A stretch of DNA of 64,000 nt from Diogma glabrata (Eukaryota; Arthropoda; Insecta; Diptera; Cylindrotomidae), in assembly GCA_963693315.1 (NCBI GenBank), contig OY856187.1, positions 47,944,485 to 48,008,484 on the forward strand, written 5' to 3'. A model generated the notes under the pieces. It saw only the letters and a list, made by a program, of their open reading frames with translations, made no database searches and was not told the origin of the DNA. Both the position numbers and the translations under genes were made by a program. Below are positions 33,080 through 47,028 of this stretch, in pieces (positions within the stretch are counted from its first letter, which is position 1; each line of letters begins with the position of its first letter).

Positions 33080-33780
33080 CACAAAAAGTTTCAATTTTTG
33101 ATTTTGTAAGAATTTTTGGAATATTTTTAGAATTTGGAAAAATTTTAAATTTTTTATTTTATTATAATTTTTGGAATTTTGAAAAAAGTTTGAATTTTTA
33201 AGAATGTTTGGGATATTATTGGAATTAGAAAAAGTTTAAATATTTTATTTTATTCTAATTTTTGGAATATTTTTGGAATTTTGAAAAAGTTTCAATATTT
33301 GATTTTGTTATAATTTTTGCAATATTTTTAGAATTTTTGAAAAAAATTTTAATCTTTGATTTTGTAATAATTTTTGGAATTTTTTTAGAATTTTGAAAAA
33401 AAATTTATTTTATTTAATTTTTGCAATATTTTTGGAATTTTGTGATATTTTGTGATTTTGTAATATTTTCTCGAAACGTTAAATGAAGAGGTTTTTGAGT
33501 AGTTTGCTGAGTGTTTCATCTTTTCACTAAATTATGTTAATTTATGATCTGTTATAATTTTCCGGCAACGTATTGATGTTTCGTGTTAGTTTTGTAATAA
33601 ATTTCTAAACAGAGATAAAAAAATATGTACTTTAACAAAGAGTTATGTTTGATATACATTGCTGACCAAAACTAAAAACTATGTCCTCATAAAAGTTGTT
33701 TGCCGAAAACTATATCAAAATCCTTAACCCAGACCGAAGTCTTAATATCTCAGAGCTGTGAGATTTCAGCCCCACCATAT
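33080..33780 (-). mobile_element. ACTTCGGTCTG-family element, copy D (truncated)
   Basis: It holds only the A/T-rich array and the 5' domain, ending (plus strand) in CAGCCCCACCATAT. The 3' domain with hairpin is missing; the break lies in the tandem array. Confidence 0.8.
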
Positions 33781-34004
33781 TTTCTTTTTGAAACTACTAC
33801 ATGTTGAAACTACACCAAGTGAGTTTGTAGGATCGTGGTTTATCGATAATCGGAACAGAATTAGAATCCTTTGCCTACGTGTTATAAGACAAGTGTGCCC
33901 ACCACGGTCTCCTTAATGCGACTTATTATAGTAGAATAAAGCTGTTTTTATATGAATATCGAGAATTAATTAAAAATAAAAATGTAAATCTAAATTCTGA
34001 ATCT

Positions 34005-34165
34005 GAACCAAAACCGAACCAAACCCAAACCAAAACCAAAAAATTATACAGTCTTTAAACCAAAACCAAACCAAAACCATGTTTTGAAATATCAAGAAAC
34101 CGAAACCAAACCAAAAACCATAATAAAAATTTGTTATTAAACCAAAACCGAACCAAATGAAAAAA
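34005..34165. repeat. (ACCAAA)n-type simple repeat
   Basis: Degenerate AACCAAAACC words repeat through the interval. The 81-codon minus-strand ORF rich in Phe, Trp and Gly is caused by this repeat. Confidence 0.85.
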
Positions 34166-34169
34166 ATCT

Positions 34170-36340
34170 TTGATTTCCATCTCTGATTAAAACTACAAAA
34201 TTTTTTTAATTTCACAAAATTTCTTTCTAATTTGCTTAAGATGTGGAAGAAGTAAAACTAGTGTTAATAAAGTGGTTCATAATTCCTAAGTTTATGTCTA
34301 AGTGGTTCATAATTTTTTTACTAACAATTGTCCATTTTGCTCTTTTCAGGTAAGCGTTTCTTTTTATTTACTGTGCTTTGTTAATGACGTCAAATAAACA
34401 GAATACAAAATTTATGGTTAAGTAAGTTTTTAATAAATTTTTTCCATAATAATAGTATGCATTATTGTATTGTTTTCTAACCTATTGAATAATGAACTTA
34501 ACCTATTGCGTTATGAAAATGTTCCTATAAAAAATTATTATTATTCGATACTTTACGATTGTATTAATCAAATTGTTTTGACTGTAGTAGATTTATTTTT
34601 CAAATTACAAACACAATTGCTTTTCTATTTATTGTTCTCAAAAATTTAAATTTTAAGTGAAATTCTTATTTCTTACATATTGTAAATCTGTAAATTTTAT
34701 TTTTATTGTAAATTTTTATTTTTATTATAATTTTGCACTTTTGATATAAATTTTTATTGTAAATTTTTGTGAATATATTATTCAATAAATAAATAAATAT
34801 TTATTTAATATATAGTTATATATATTTCGACATCTATTTTACTAAATATTTTATTTATATTATATATTTATTTACAGCTGCTCTCCGGCATTTTATTTTG
34901 TACTTTTTTCTTTTCAAATAGTTGAGTGTGTTGACCCACTCGACTATTCGTGCAACCTACGGCTACTCGTCCAAGAGTCGACGGTTTGATTCGCCGTCAA
35001 GTGTTTGGATAATAGCTTAATGATAAGCTGTGTATTATGGGACGTATCACAAGGCATGAGTACTTCTAACTTCTAAGTGTGCCATACGATAATATGCCAT
35101 ACGATAATATGCCATACGATAATAGCTACTCGAGGAGCTATTAAAATTCGTTTTCCAGTTTCTAATCCTAGCCTTTAAGTACACAAAAATATAAAGTTTT
35201 GAAAACATTTCAATACTTAATAACCCATATTAAAAAAATGCTTTGTTACTTAAACAAATTCCCAATCACCCATCTGGATGCCGTCAAAATAGCTTGTAGT
35301 CTAGTCGCATACGATTTTCATCCCATTACAAAGGGATCATACACATTTTTGACTTTGATATGATATCTATCTGCCTTATATTTGTAGTTCTTTTTTTTTT
35401 CAAAAACAAATCCATTCGTATGGGGTTGTAGTAACATTCCTAGTTCTTATTATTTTAAATTTATAGCATATTATTCCCTTCGAACAATATTTGCGATTGT
35501 TATTGATGAGTAGGATGTCATCCATAAAAGAAGTCTTGAAGTTAAAACTTAACTTAGTTCTTTTTTATTTGAGTCATACAAGTTATTTGTGTTAATTAAA
35601 ACCATTTTTGTACACTTATAACCCTGAAAATGTGTTTATTTTTTCGAAACAATAAGAAATTATATCCTCAATAAAAGGTTTTGTTTATATAATAAAATTA
35701 CTTATTACCGCTAATTACTTATGTAGATACATACTTTTTACTATCATTAAGGCTAACGATGTAACCTCAATTTATTGCAAAAATTAAAATTTACTGATAA
35801 AATTATGAACTTGAAAATATATCACTTGAGCTATTTTTATTTTTATCAGTCAAACATTTTGTATTAAATATTTAATTCTCAAAACAATAAATAAAAATAG
35901 TTTTTTTAACTAATTATGTATTCGATAGACAAAATTTGCAATGTAAGAAGGTAAATAAAATGTTACTTTATGTTCTTCCTTTCAATTAAATTGTTTTAAT
36001 TTATATATCTCCATCGAGAACGCTATTATATGTAATTGAATAGCGAATTGCAGTTAAAATTTTAGCAAATATTGTTTAAAATAATAAAAGCTTAAAGAAA
36101 GTAATAGCTAATTGTCAATGAGGAAGGAAGTTGAAAAAATAATTCTAATTCCATTATAAAAAACATTGTGTGCTTAAATTTATTTCTGTTTTTTAATGTT
36201 TGAATTAAGATTTATCTTTTGTTGATATTGTAACGATAAAAACCATTAATAACTTAGTCTAACACTTAGAAATTTATAGTTTTTAACTTGGCTAGTGAGT
36301 AGGTATCTAAAAATCAAACTAAATGTAAAAATGAAAGTTA
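34170..36340. other. Unassigned AT-rich region with a small 15-bp tandem repeat
   Basis: Three units of GCCATACGATAATAT lie at 35081-35125. No gene or element boundary seen otherwise. Confidence 0.55.
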
Positions 36341-36344
36341 TATA

Positions 36345-36977
36345 GGGGCTTATGATTGAAAACGCACGGAAAACGCATCACGCGGTTAAGATTATTCACC
36401 TTCACCTAATGTAGGTATGATTGAAAACGCGTGATAAAAAGTTAGTTCGAATTTTTTTTCGAAATTAAAAACTGTCAGATTGTCAAAATAGTTTGTTGTT
36501 AGTTGTCAGATCTAATTGTTTGTTAAAAAAACATCATTGTGTTCAGTGCTAAGTTTAAAAAATTTAAATATTTGGATAAAATAAAAATAATAATTAGCTA
36601 CATCAGGACTCTCTTTCATTCTTCTTACTAATTCCTAATACAATATTACTTTTGATTTGTTATTTTTCCCCTAATAATCTTTTTCCTAAAATTTTAAAAT
36701 AATAAATATGCTTAAAATTTAAAACATTGTTTATTTTTCACTCAAAATTAATAAATAAAAAGACAAACTTACATTTTTAAGTGTTAAAATTATTCTAAAC
36801 GCAAGCCTAATCTTACGTTTCAATTTTGTACAAGAAACGGATATCACGCGTTTTCAATCATACAAAAAAATAAGTTCGAAATAAAACGTTTGTCACGCGT
36901 TTTCAATCATACCAATAGACTACGTTTCACGTTTCATCGACGTTTACGTTTTCCACGCGTGTTCAATCATAAGCCCC
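36345..36977. mobile_element. 633-bp MITE with five subterminal motif copies
   Basis: The ends are GGGGCTTATGATTGAAAACG and CGTGTTCAATCATAAGCCCC, flanked by ATA on both sides. The motif ATGATTGAAAACGCGTGAT occurs twice inward from the left end (36351, 36418) and, inverted, three times toward the right end (about 36846, 36893, 36955). Such repeated subterminal words are typical transposase-binding arrays. The short-duplication superfamily (PIF/Harbinger-like or other) is unproven. Confidence 0.85.
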
Positions 36978-36979
36978 AT

Positions 36980-38515
36980 AGTTTTGAGTATTGATGCTAA
37001 AATGAGGTTATGATAAAAGATATAAAGCAAACTAATACGGTAAACTATAAAACTAGTATAATATGTCCGAAGTATCGCATTGTGGTCTTAATTAATTATC
37101 TTCATATTCATTTGGCTATGGACATTTAAGCCTACTGCCTATGACTACACTTTTAACTTTAATCGAAGGTTACTGTTAATTTAATATCAGTCCAACACTA
37201 CACTTTATTTTACACTTTACAGAATTCACTCTTTGATTAAAAAATAAATTCTCAGCAGAACACAGTTGTCATGTGCTGCGCGAAGTTGAAACTTGAAACT
37301 TACTATTCTCAACAAGGTTATACGGTATAACAATCAGAGAGACGGTGGTATCTAATACATCTGATTCTCTTTGAACACAAATCTGTTTGGCGAAAATATA
37401 TATGCACCTATTTTTTTGTCAGATTTCCTGCTGTTATATTTTTTTTAATTGTCGATATGACAACATCGCAAATGCGATGCATGTAAAGCTCCAAGGGATA
37501 AAATTACTTGAGTTCTAACTAATTGAAATTTAACATTCAATACTTCCATTTTAATACAACCAATAATATTAATGTATTTAGTGATATAAAAATATTATTT
37601 CGAAATATTTTTATAAACGAACTCAAAAAAATACATGAAGGTAATCGAAAGCGAATTTATTTGCTCAAACATAACATAACCTATATTGACACCTAAAATT
37701 AACAAAAATTAACACACAGCCAAACCTTTTATTTTATCAAATCAATGTCATCTGTCTCCTAATCTTCAATGTGATAAAAACATTTGAAACACATTAAACT
37801 GCCCATTGTGCAATTATAAAATTTATTGTTTTTAATTAGTCCAACCTTGTATTACATCTCTAATCTCAAACTGTTCTAAATAAAATTCACTTACTTCTCA
37901 AACAGCTTTTATAACTTACAGCAATACGCCGCTTCTTATTAACCATGGGAATATTTTATATATGTATATTTTTTAACTGTTTACCAATATATTATATTTG
38001 CTTTAAGGTTTTCTTTCGTTTTTTGCTATATTTATGTTAATTATTTTGATTTATGATAATAAACGTTTAATTCTTATTAATCAAATTGACATACATACAT
38101 AATAATTTTACAATAAATCTATTATTATTTTTTTATATACATATATATAGAAAACTTTTCACTTTTCGTATTGTATTATGAAATGTTGATTTTTGTAATA
38201 AATAAATAATTAAAAATTTTGGGGTTACACTATATGTATTTTTTTTATTTTTTATTTCTTTTATTATTAATTTTTACATAATAATTTTAAATGTATCGAT
38301 ATAAACATTTAAATTGTATTGTTATGTACTTTTGTTATTTTCGTTTATGGAATTTTGATTTGTTGTTATTCAAATATTATTGCTAATTCGTTATGTTTAT
38401 ATGAACTTGCTTTTACTGTTTACGTTAAAAAAGTGTGGAAATTGCATTAGCTGCAAATTTTAAAACATTTAAATGTAACAATTCTTTTCATTCAACTGAA
38501 ACCAATTTAAATTGA
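36980..38515. other. Unassigned AT-rich stretch
   Basis: Nothing recognised. Confidence 0.5.
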
Positions 38516-40500
38516 CCCCTGTTTAGGTTCGGGTCTTCGAGGAGCTACATTTGGCATTATCATGTCGGTGAAGTCTAGTGGCCATTTTCACAGAGGTTTT
38601 AATATCTAAATCATAAATTTAAAATAAAGGTTCCCTCAAAGTTGCCGATATACGATCTAGTTGCTGATTACTACAAGCTACCGACCGTTCATATAAAAAG
38701 CTCGCGATTAGCCTAATCAAAAGCTAAACTGTTAAATTAGCTCTAGTGCCACAATCTGGCCAACCTGCAAACGCAGGATGCAGATTAAGCCAGAACAGTG
38801 TCAGGTTTAAGGAGGAACTAAACGGAACTTTTTGTTTCCGATTATACCATCCGGTAACTAACTGCGAGAGGAGTTGCTTAAAAATTGGTTGGCCTATAGG
38901 TTTGAAATACTACTGGCAATAGCGATGTAATATCACTAGCCAAGGACCAAGGTAATATTTTAGAGGTGTTGGTGGCTGAACTCTATTCAGTTAACGGTAG
39001 TCCCCTCAATTTTAGTTATGGCATATTCCTTTATGATCCCATAGTTATTGCTTCGAAGATACCGGGTTCTCTATATCTGGGTTCTAATCAGTGAGATAGA
39101 TAGTGCATTACATGATCACGAAATATGCCACTATCTAGACTATTGGCATCCCTAGTTTAGTTTTGTTCTTGAAGATTTTTAAAATATTTGTCTTTCGTCT
39201 CTTATTTTCTTCATCCTATCATCAAATATTGGTCGTTGTTATATTTTATTATGTGATAGGATTTATTGTTATCCATTTTTTGAAATAAAATAACAAATTA
39301 ATTATTCCAGCGGCGACTTTTCACGTTCATCTCAATTCACGATGGGTGGAATTTTAATCACCTTCAGTTGCTGGCGAATGTACCCAGTCCAAACTCTTCG
39401 GTCACTCATTAAACAATGGAAACGTCTATTTGGGCTAGTAAATCCCGATATTAGCACAAAAAACGGACTATGTAATATGTATGTCTCGTAGACAACCTCC
39501 AAACAAAAATAATTCCCAGATCACCTACGAAGGCAGTTTTCTCACCATCTATTTACCAAGGAAAGAGTTTGCACTCTCAGTGAACCCTACCTCATCTACA
39601 TACCAGCTACAGATCCAACCACCACCCCATTGAACGGTGGTCACATATATCAGAATAAAAACATTTCAAAAACTTTCGGAGCTGAAATGAGGTTTGCTGG
39701 TCTATCTGCTGCTCTGAAAGTGAAGAAATTAAATTACAGAATTGAAGTCCTCAAAAAAATTTAATTTCCGGATCAAGTAATGATACTTCTTTTCGGTGTC
39801 TTCGACGTTTTTTCGCTGATCGAATTTCCCAATAGTTTAGCCCAATGTTACCGGCCAGACGTATGTTACTTCGAGTCAAATTCGCAATTAAATATTTGGT
39901 GTTACTTCTGGAGGTTTTCTTTATGAAATTCTTCTGTTAACCGGTAGATTTAATATTTCTTTAAGCGACCGATACTTGTTATCTCTGTTGAGAAACAACC
40001 TCAATAAAGACACCATGAATCACTTAATGTGTGTGCACAAGTGCACACCGTTCAACAATTCGAGAGCTTTATCGCGACAGAGTAACTTCTCGATATCGAA
40101 CATTCTTCACCATCACGACAAATCTCGAAGTTGTCTTCATAGGATGGGTACTCCTCCAGATAATCAGCATTGTACGCACTTTGCATGACTAGATATGCTA
40201 AAACCTTTACTAAACTTGTGTATTGCTATAATTGCAAAAAGGAAGATTTCATCCACAACGACGGCACAGAAAGATAACGAGTCGCTTCTTAGTTTATTGT
40301 ATTGTATCAATTGCTATAGATCATAACAGAGCAGTAGATGATTTGTTGCAGGATATGATACAGCTCCTTACTTCCTTCTCTAAGATTGTCAAACACATAA
40401 CTGATTTTGGTGTCCCCATCACACAAAGACACTCTCCTATACAATAGACAAGCAACTGAGAATATGATGAAAGATGAACTAGATCGACTTTTAGTCCTAA
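38516..40500. other. Less AT-rich region, possibly a decayed element
   Basis: Base composition is visibly more balanced than the surroundings, with no long ORF. A GATCACGAAATATGCCACTA word near 39115 matches words at 12255 (minus) and 55660. ORFs of about 70 codons (39976-40188 and 40232-40447) show no motif I recognise; the second includes a single C-x2-C. It may be a heavily decayed transposon, but I cannot assign it. Confidence 0.35.
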
Positions 40501-42945
40501 GCGTTATTGCTCGAGCTGGTAAATTGAAACGAGTTGTGTTGAAAAAAAATAAAATTTGAACCCGTTTTTGGTGTAAACATCAAACAACAACTTTAATTAC
40601 TTTGCTAACAGTATTTTCTGTAACATCACAATAATAAAGATAAATCATGCATTATGTCTAGCATCATGTCTAATAATCTAGTTCATACCAAGCAGATTGT
40701 CGAATTATCTCCCGTCTAGCAAATCTGAATGATAGCGATAAACAAATTTTCGACAAATAATTAATTGATAGGCAATGAAAAGTTGAAACGGTATTTAGTT
40801 AAAAACTGATATACTAAAAACTTTTTAGATAAGCCTAATCCATCAAAGTTAATGTTATTGAATGAAATTACATAGTAATAAAAGTCATTAAAAAATAACC
40901 ATTCGATAAACCCAAAAAAAAAATTTGAACATATTTTTATTTGTTTCTTACTATTTCAAATCTTTGTACAATTTCTTAATGCTGTTATTCAAAAAGTAAC
41001 ATATTGACAATATACAGTTGTTATACGGTTTCAAATATGAAATACTTTTAATTTGGATATCAACTGTAAATATATAAGAGTTAGGCTTTTTTCTAATTAT
41101 CACTTCTGTTCATATAATAATGAAACCGTAAACAATTGAATTAAACCAAGATTCAGCATAAAACATATTATAGAACTATCACCACGCAAAAAATTAACAA
41201 ATCAACTTCATAGTTACAGACAATTAATTTGACTTTGAAATTTTATTAATCTATCTTAATGCGTTAAACCACTAAATCTTGATTAATCATTTATTTATTT
41301 AGTTTAAGTGAAAAAAGAATAAAAAAAATATACAAGTAATTTAAGATAACGTAAAGGTATTATCGATAGCATGACATAGTTTTCTTTATTGTTTATACTA
41401 GAACATCTTGTTAACTGGTTAGGCTACCTATGAAATGTTGTTATATTATTATTGATTTATATTTTTTCCTTTGATCATACTTTTATGTGGGTATTTAAAT
41501 TAGTTTTATTTGTTCTATAAAATTGCAATTATGTAGTTTTAAATAGGCATCAATAGTTTCTAATCATTTACATGACAAATCTACATTACAAAACAGACTA
41601 AATTTAGATAGTAAAATGTTTAAAACGCTCTCAGTATACTTCTCAACTTAACTTTCCCAAATTCAGGACTAAAAAGTGTGTAAAAAGAAAACAATTTATG
41701 TGACTTCCTCCTTTTTTTCGCTTCCTCCTTTCGACTTCCTTCTTAATCTAAACATAATATATTTTGCATCAAGAGATAAAAATGCTGCTTTTCATGGGTG
41801 AACATTTCTTCACTTGACGAACAAACAACACAGCCAGAAACACAGACAGAAACTAAAACAGAGAGAGAGAGAACCCTCACTGTGTTCGTAAACTAAAGAA
41901 TAAAGTAGTATAACATAATACAGCGAAATCAAATGATGAGATAACCGTAACCAGGACTAATAACCAGAGACAAACAAGTACAAAAGCGGAAACAAGGACT
42001 CTGGTATGCCAAATAAAACCCTTTCTGCCGACTGTGCACCATGCAATTTTAAGAGAAAACTGTATGTCCTCAAGGTAGGAGGAGAGATCTGCCATAGCTA
42101 TAATCATAAACAGGGAGGCATGAAACTAAAAAATCAAAATGAATCTAGAAGTATAAGAGAAGCGTGATATCACTAGTGACAGTGTCGGCATCCTGTGTAC
42201 ACAGAGAGTCTACGGCGTGAACTTCTAACGCACTGAGCCATTAGGGAAGTTAAGACGCATTATATGCGGTAACACCACTCCAGCAATGGAAATGAACATA
42301 CCTGCAGTTATCTAGGACCATTTAAGTATGCTAATAGTATACTAATCCAGGTGACATCTGATAATCATTATCAGTGACTTTAATTCGTATCACTAACCGC
42401 AGAGGCCAACTTGAAGATTTCATCTTTTGATGGGAACTTTTTATGCTGCACAAATCTGGGTATCTCAGTACATAAGCGCACAATGGTGCATTGGTTGTCT
42501 CCAAATATGATAAAAAAGACTGGAGTTTCGAGTTATGCTATCTCATGTTGTCTGTAATGTTAGCAATACCAATAATACCAATAGATCCAATGTAAATGCA
42601 GAAATTTGGGTAGTCCTTACTCCTAATCTCGAACTAAATATTAAGTGAGTCAAAGGACCAATCGAACTTCGAAGAGATAAGCTATTCTATGGAATACTCG
42701 GTGGTTGCTTCACTTATTAAGGATATGACACATGCTTGTGAAGAGGCAATTCTAGGATAAGCAAACTGTTTAAAAACAAATAGATTAACCTGGTGATTCC
42801 CTAATTTATTTATTTGTTATTATTAAAGCAAACTTAATTTAACAATTTTCAAGGCGCCTGCTCACAAAATTATACAAGATTATACAAGAATAAATTTTAA
42901 AGATTTAATAAGTAAACACATTTATAAATGACTTAACAACATAAA
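40501..42945. other. Unassigned region
   Basis: AT-rich to about 41800, then less AT-rich to 42760. No supported gene. Short ORFs have no recognisable domain. Confidence 0.45.
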
Positions 42946-42948
42946 AAA

Positions 42949-43875
42949 ATATGAAGGAGCTAACATCTGAAAGCGCCCCGAAATATCAAGACTTCGGTTT
43001 GGGGTAAGGAATTTTATATAGTTTAGCGAAAGGCTTTTATAAGGACATTATTTTTAGTTTTGGTTAGCGATGTATATTAAACAAAAATCTCTGTTTAAAA
43101 GTTTATTATACAAAACTAACACGAAACATCAATACGTTGCCTGAAAATTACAACCGATCATAAATTAACATAATTTAGTGAAAAGATGATACACTCAGCA
43201 AGTCTCTCCATTTATCGTTCAGCAATTTCAACTTTCCGAAAACAAACAACACATTATCTATCAATTTCATGTTCAATTACATTTCATGTCATACAAATAA
43301 TTAATTTTATGTTTTTCCAAAAAATTGGTTAGAAAAATAAATGAAAAACATTCTATTGACAAACAACGGTATATTTTGGACACATTTATAATACAGTAAT
43401 GAAGCTCCTGGTCTCACATACCAATGCCGATCATCATCATTTCTCCACATTCAGTGTTACTACTACTTATAACTTAAAATGAACGATTTTTAAGCAAAAA
43501 ATATGAAAATTTTCTTGTTTTGACATACTTAACGATTTTTTGACACACTTCATGTGAAATTTAATGTTCAATTACATTTCATGTCATCCAGATAATTACT
43601 TTTATGTTTTATGTCTTTCTAGATGAAAATGTTTGCCGTAATATGTTTCTCAAAAAATTTTGAAACAAAATATATGAAAATCATTCTTTTGACTCACTTA
43701 ACGGTATTTTTTGACACACTAATAACACAATAATTAAGGTCCTGGTCTCACATACATCAAGATTTTTCCAAATTCAAAGTTACTACTCAATCACTGAAAA
43801 TAAACGTTTTTTCAGCCAAAAATATGAAAGTTTGCTATTTTTGATACACATAATGATTTTTTTGACATACTTCCG
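42949..43875 (+). mobile_element. ACTTCGGTCTG-family element, copy E (rearranged)
   Basis: It starts ATATGAAGGAGCTAACATCT (diverged) and keeps the 5' domain, lacks nearly all of the A/T array, and holds two tandem versions of the central segment (CAATTACATTTCATGTCAT near 43270 and 43570). It stops at ACTTCCGG without the terminal hairpin. Confidence 0.8.
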
Positions 43876-43879
43876 GATG

Positions 43880-44280
43880 TCATTCCATGGGGTTTCATAT
43901 ATAAGGAACAGATAGAAAGGACTAATCTACCCAAATAGCGTCTATTCAAACGGTAGCACCATGCACTCATGGAGTACCTCAAGAAAGATGTTACTGTACA
44001 CCGTGCTACCAAATGATACAAGGGACTTACTTGAGATGCTGAGATCAGAAGATTGACTGAAAGGGATGGACAGGTTGCACGAAGCGGAACTTTTCCTGTC
44101 ACACAAACTCTACGGTCCATAGCAGCGTGTCCAAGTTTGGTCTTATATACCAACTATTCCACAAACCTTTCGATCTGATTAATAAAATCTAAAACAAACT
44201 GTATTGGTGACAGATGCAAGTGAGCTATTACATGTGTATTCATTGATAGTATACATGTAAGTAATTTCATAATAAGTAAT
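43880..44280. other. Unassigned, less AT-rich stretch
   Basis: A 113-codon minus-strand ORF crosses from here into copy E. It shows no recognised domain and overlaps repeat DNA, so it is not called a gene. Confidence 0.4.
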
Positions 44281-44285
44281 GTAAT

Positions 44286-44395
44286 AATTTCATAAGTATA
44301 GCAAAAAAATTCCGAATATTTTTTTATTTGAAGAACTCTACAAAACTCAAAACCATCCAAAAAATATTCGGAAATTTTTTGCTATACTTATAAAA
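44286..44395. repeat. Hairpin P9, about 35-bp arms
   Basis: ATAAGTATAGCAAAAAAATT with the following CCGAATATTTTTT pairs with the inverse block at 44358-44392, across a loop of about 32 nt. Almost no mismatches. Confidence 0.92.
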
Positions 44396-44399
44396 TTAA

Positions 44400-45535
44400 A
44401 TTAATTGATTCCAAGTAGATGCCAGCTCCTGCATTTCTATGTAACAGTGAGACATCTGTGTAGATAACATAGATCTCGCTGGAGGAGCAGTCGGACTAAG
44501 ATCCCTCACATTCCTCTCTAGAAGAGATGATCAGTTCGACGAGCTTCTTAAAGTTATGTATACATTAGTCATGACGTCACTATGCATATCCATTTTCCGA
44601 ATTCTATCAAGTATGTGATCATGACCGCATATTTTCCCTCTACCTCGAGTCTCCACTAATACCTACACATGCCATTCTCGGTATTATACGCATATTATAC
44701 GCATCATAATTTATTTAACAAAATTATGTTACCCAAGAAATCTTCATAGATCACAGACTAACTATACCTCAATACAAGAAAAGTAGTAATCAAAGATGTA
44801 CTAGGCTCCGATGACAATGCCTTTACAGAGCCCTTTACAGAGCCCCCCTCCCCCCCCCCCCCCCCCCCCACCTTTACCCATACAGAGACGCTTACCAAAG
44901 ATTAGTTCTTAGTCAAACTTTTTACAAAATAGTCATTGATTGAAATCGGTTATTAGAATCTCTTTTGTGTCAACCGAATATTCCCTGTCACAAACAAAAT
45001 ATGAAGCCCCAACAACCGAATGAGTTGCCAATGTGATACAAAGATTCAGTTAGCACAAAAGAAATTGAAGCTACCGAATTTTTTGTTTCGGTGTACGATC
45101 GATGAATTTCGGAAGTTTCGTATGCTATTGATAAACCAATTGTAATAACAGGCAATTCTGGAACGCCAATAGCAAACACTAAACCAAATGACCTCTTGGT
45201 GCAGAAAAAATAAACGAAGCTTGTCAAATGAGAAAACCTATGCTATAGCTGAAAGACAATTTGGATCAAGCAAAACCACCAACTATTAAAGCAAATGGAG
45301 GTTATAAGAATTTAGAATTTTTTTGAATCAATTTTGACGAACTGCTTACCTGGTTTGTACGGGCGAACTATCGTTAAACATGACACACAGTTATGAACTG
45401 CTCAAAGAAATACGCTGTTCTGCATTGTCAAAGTAAATATATTTAACAGCGGTACAGATACAGAACGGTGTAGTTGAAACAACCGCACGTAATGTTTATG
45501 TGAAAATCAAATATAGTTCAATTAATTTCAAATAC
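44400..45535. other. Unassigned region with a poly-C run
   Basis: No gene supported. A homopolymeric C tract (27 bases with one T) occupies 44843-44869. The 79-codon minus ORF at 44988-45227 has no recognised domain. Confidence 0.5.
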
Positions 45536-46008
45536 TTTATAGTCCAGTAACTTTGTCGCCTAAGAGTATGGGGTAGTATGCGTCAAATCCGGTAGTTCTG
45601 ATTCTTTGCTGACTTGTTTATGATGTTGGCCTAATGAATAATCCAAGTTTGTGACCTCGAGCGCCGAACGCAACTTCGTCAAAAATCGAAAAAATCGGTA
45701 TTTTTTCATATTTTGGCGATTATAACCCTAAAGAACTAGTTTTTTCTTTAACTTTTCTTAGGACGTTTTTAAAGCAGACTAAATTTGCTACAATATGATA
45801 CTAGAACTGTCTCTGTAGACCCAATAGTTTCCGAGATTAAGCCTTTCAAACTTGATCACTTTTTTCGAGCTTCGCAATTGTTTGCAATATACCTTTGTGG
45901 AGTTTTCTACATCCCTGTCCTAATAATTGTATTAATAAATATATGTGTGTGGTGGCCGATGAGAAAAGAAGATTATGTAACTGTATCTGATCATTTTTGT
46001 GGTTGCAG

Positions 46009-46205
46009 TAGCAGATATCCCAGAAGGTGACGATCTCTTCGATGTCGAAATGGAGGATGACTTGTGGGCACAAGACGTCGACGATTCATCACCATCCCCT
46101 GATGGGAATATGCCATCCAAATACGTCGATCCAGATACGAACGAACCTCAAGCGGGACCTTCCAAGGTCCCGCTTGAGGTTCGGGATAATTTAAGGATAA
46201 TTTAA
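46009..46205 (+). CDS. Exon-like acidic ORF inside the fold-back element
   Basis: The open frame follows a good splice acceptor (TTTTTGTGGTTGCAG ending at 46008), has no ATG near its start, and runs to a TAA at 46203-46205; an AATAAA signal lies about 45 bp downstream. The product segment is acidic (DIPEGDDLFDVEMEDDLW, then Asp/Ser/Pro-rich). It has no domain I recognise. The last 20 codons run through a perfect 40-bp palindrome and a GGATAATTTAA tandem repeat, so the original C-terminus may have been altered. It may be the terminal exon of a transposon gene or of a captured host gene; whether it is expressed is unknown. Confidence 0.4.
46143..46182. repeat. Perfect 40-bp palindrome
   Basis: GAACCTCAAGCGGGACCTT and its exact inverse are separated by two bases, inside the exon-like ORF. 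Confidence 0.97.
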
Positions 46206-47028
46206 GGATAATTTAATTTTTTGATGTTGAATGTTACTCAATTTCCTAACAAATAAACTTTCTAACTTTTGTTGTACTTATCTTTTTTACTTCATTATTC
46301 GTAGTTTAACTTAAACATCATCGTTCACACTTCTCATTTTCTTTTTTACAATCCCATCATAAAAGTACAGGGCTTCGATAGTATATTCAGGGTCAAAATT
46401 CATTTGGAACGAAAAAATTGCAAAAAGTTGCGAAGTTCGAAAAAATTATAATCTTTGAAAGGCTTAATCTCGGAAACTATTTGGTCTACATAAACAGTTC
46501 TCCTATCATATTGTAGAAAATTAGAAAAGAGTCTACTTTAACGTCCTAAGAAAGGTTAAAGAAAAAACTAGTCCCTTAGGGTTATAATCGCCAAAATTTG
46601 AAAAAACAAAAAACCATTTTTTAGCGGTTTTTTCGATTTTTAACGAAGTTGCGTTCGGCACTCGAGGTCACAAACTTGGATTATTCATTAGGCCAACATC
46701 ATAAACAAGTCTGCAAAAAATCAGAACTACCGGATTTGACGCATACTGTGATGTATAAAGTTACTGGACTAAAACTTTGAAAGGCTTAATCTCGGAAACT
46801 ATTGGGTGTACAGAGACAGTTCTTGTATCATATTGTAGCAAATTTAGTCTACTTTAAAAACGTCCTACGAAAGGTTAAAGAAAAAACTAGTCCTTAAGGG
46901 TTATAATCGCCAAAATTTGAAAAAATAACGATTTTTTCGATTTTTAACGAAGTTGCGTTCGGCACTCGAGGTCACAAACTTGGATTATTCATTAGGCCAA
47001 CATCATAAACAAGTCTGCAAAAAATCAG

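Noticed and set aside
33970..34215. 81-codon Phe/Trp/Gly-rich minus ORF
   Set aside because: Caused by the (ACCAAA)n simple repeat.
43812..44153. 113-codon minus ORF
   Set aside because: It spans the boundary between repeat copy E and unassigned DNA and shows no known domain; a chance frame in a less AT-rich patch is more likely.
46009..46205. GTG-started small protein
   Set aside because: A GTG start is implausible here; the splice acceptor makes an exon more likely, so no independent start was called.
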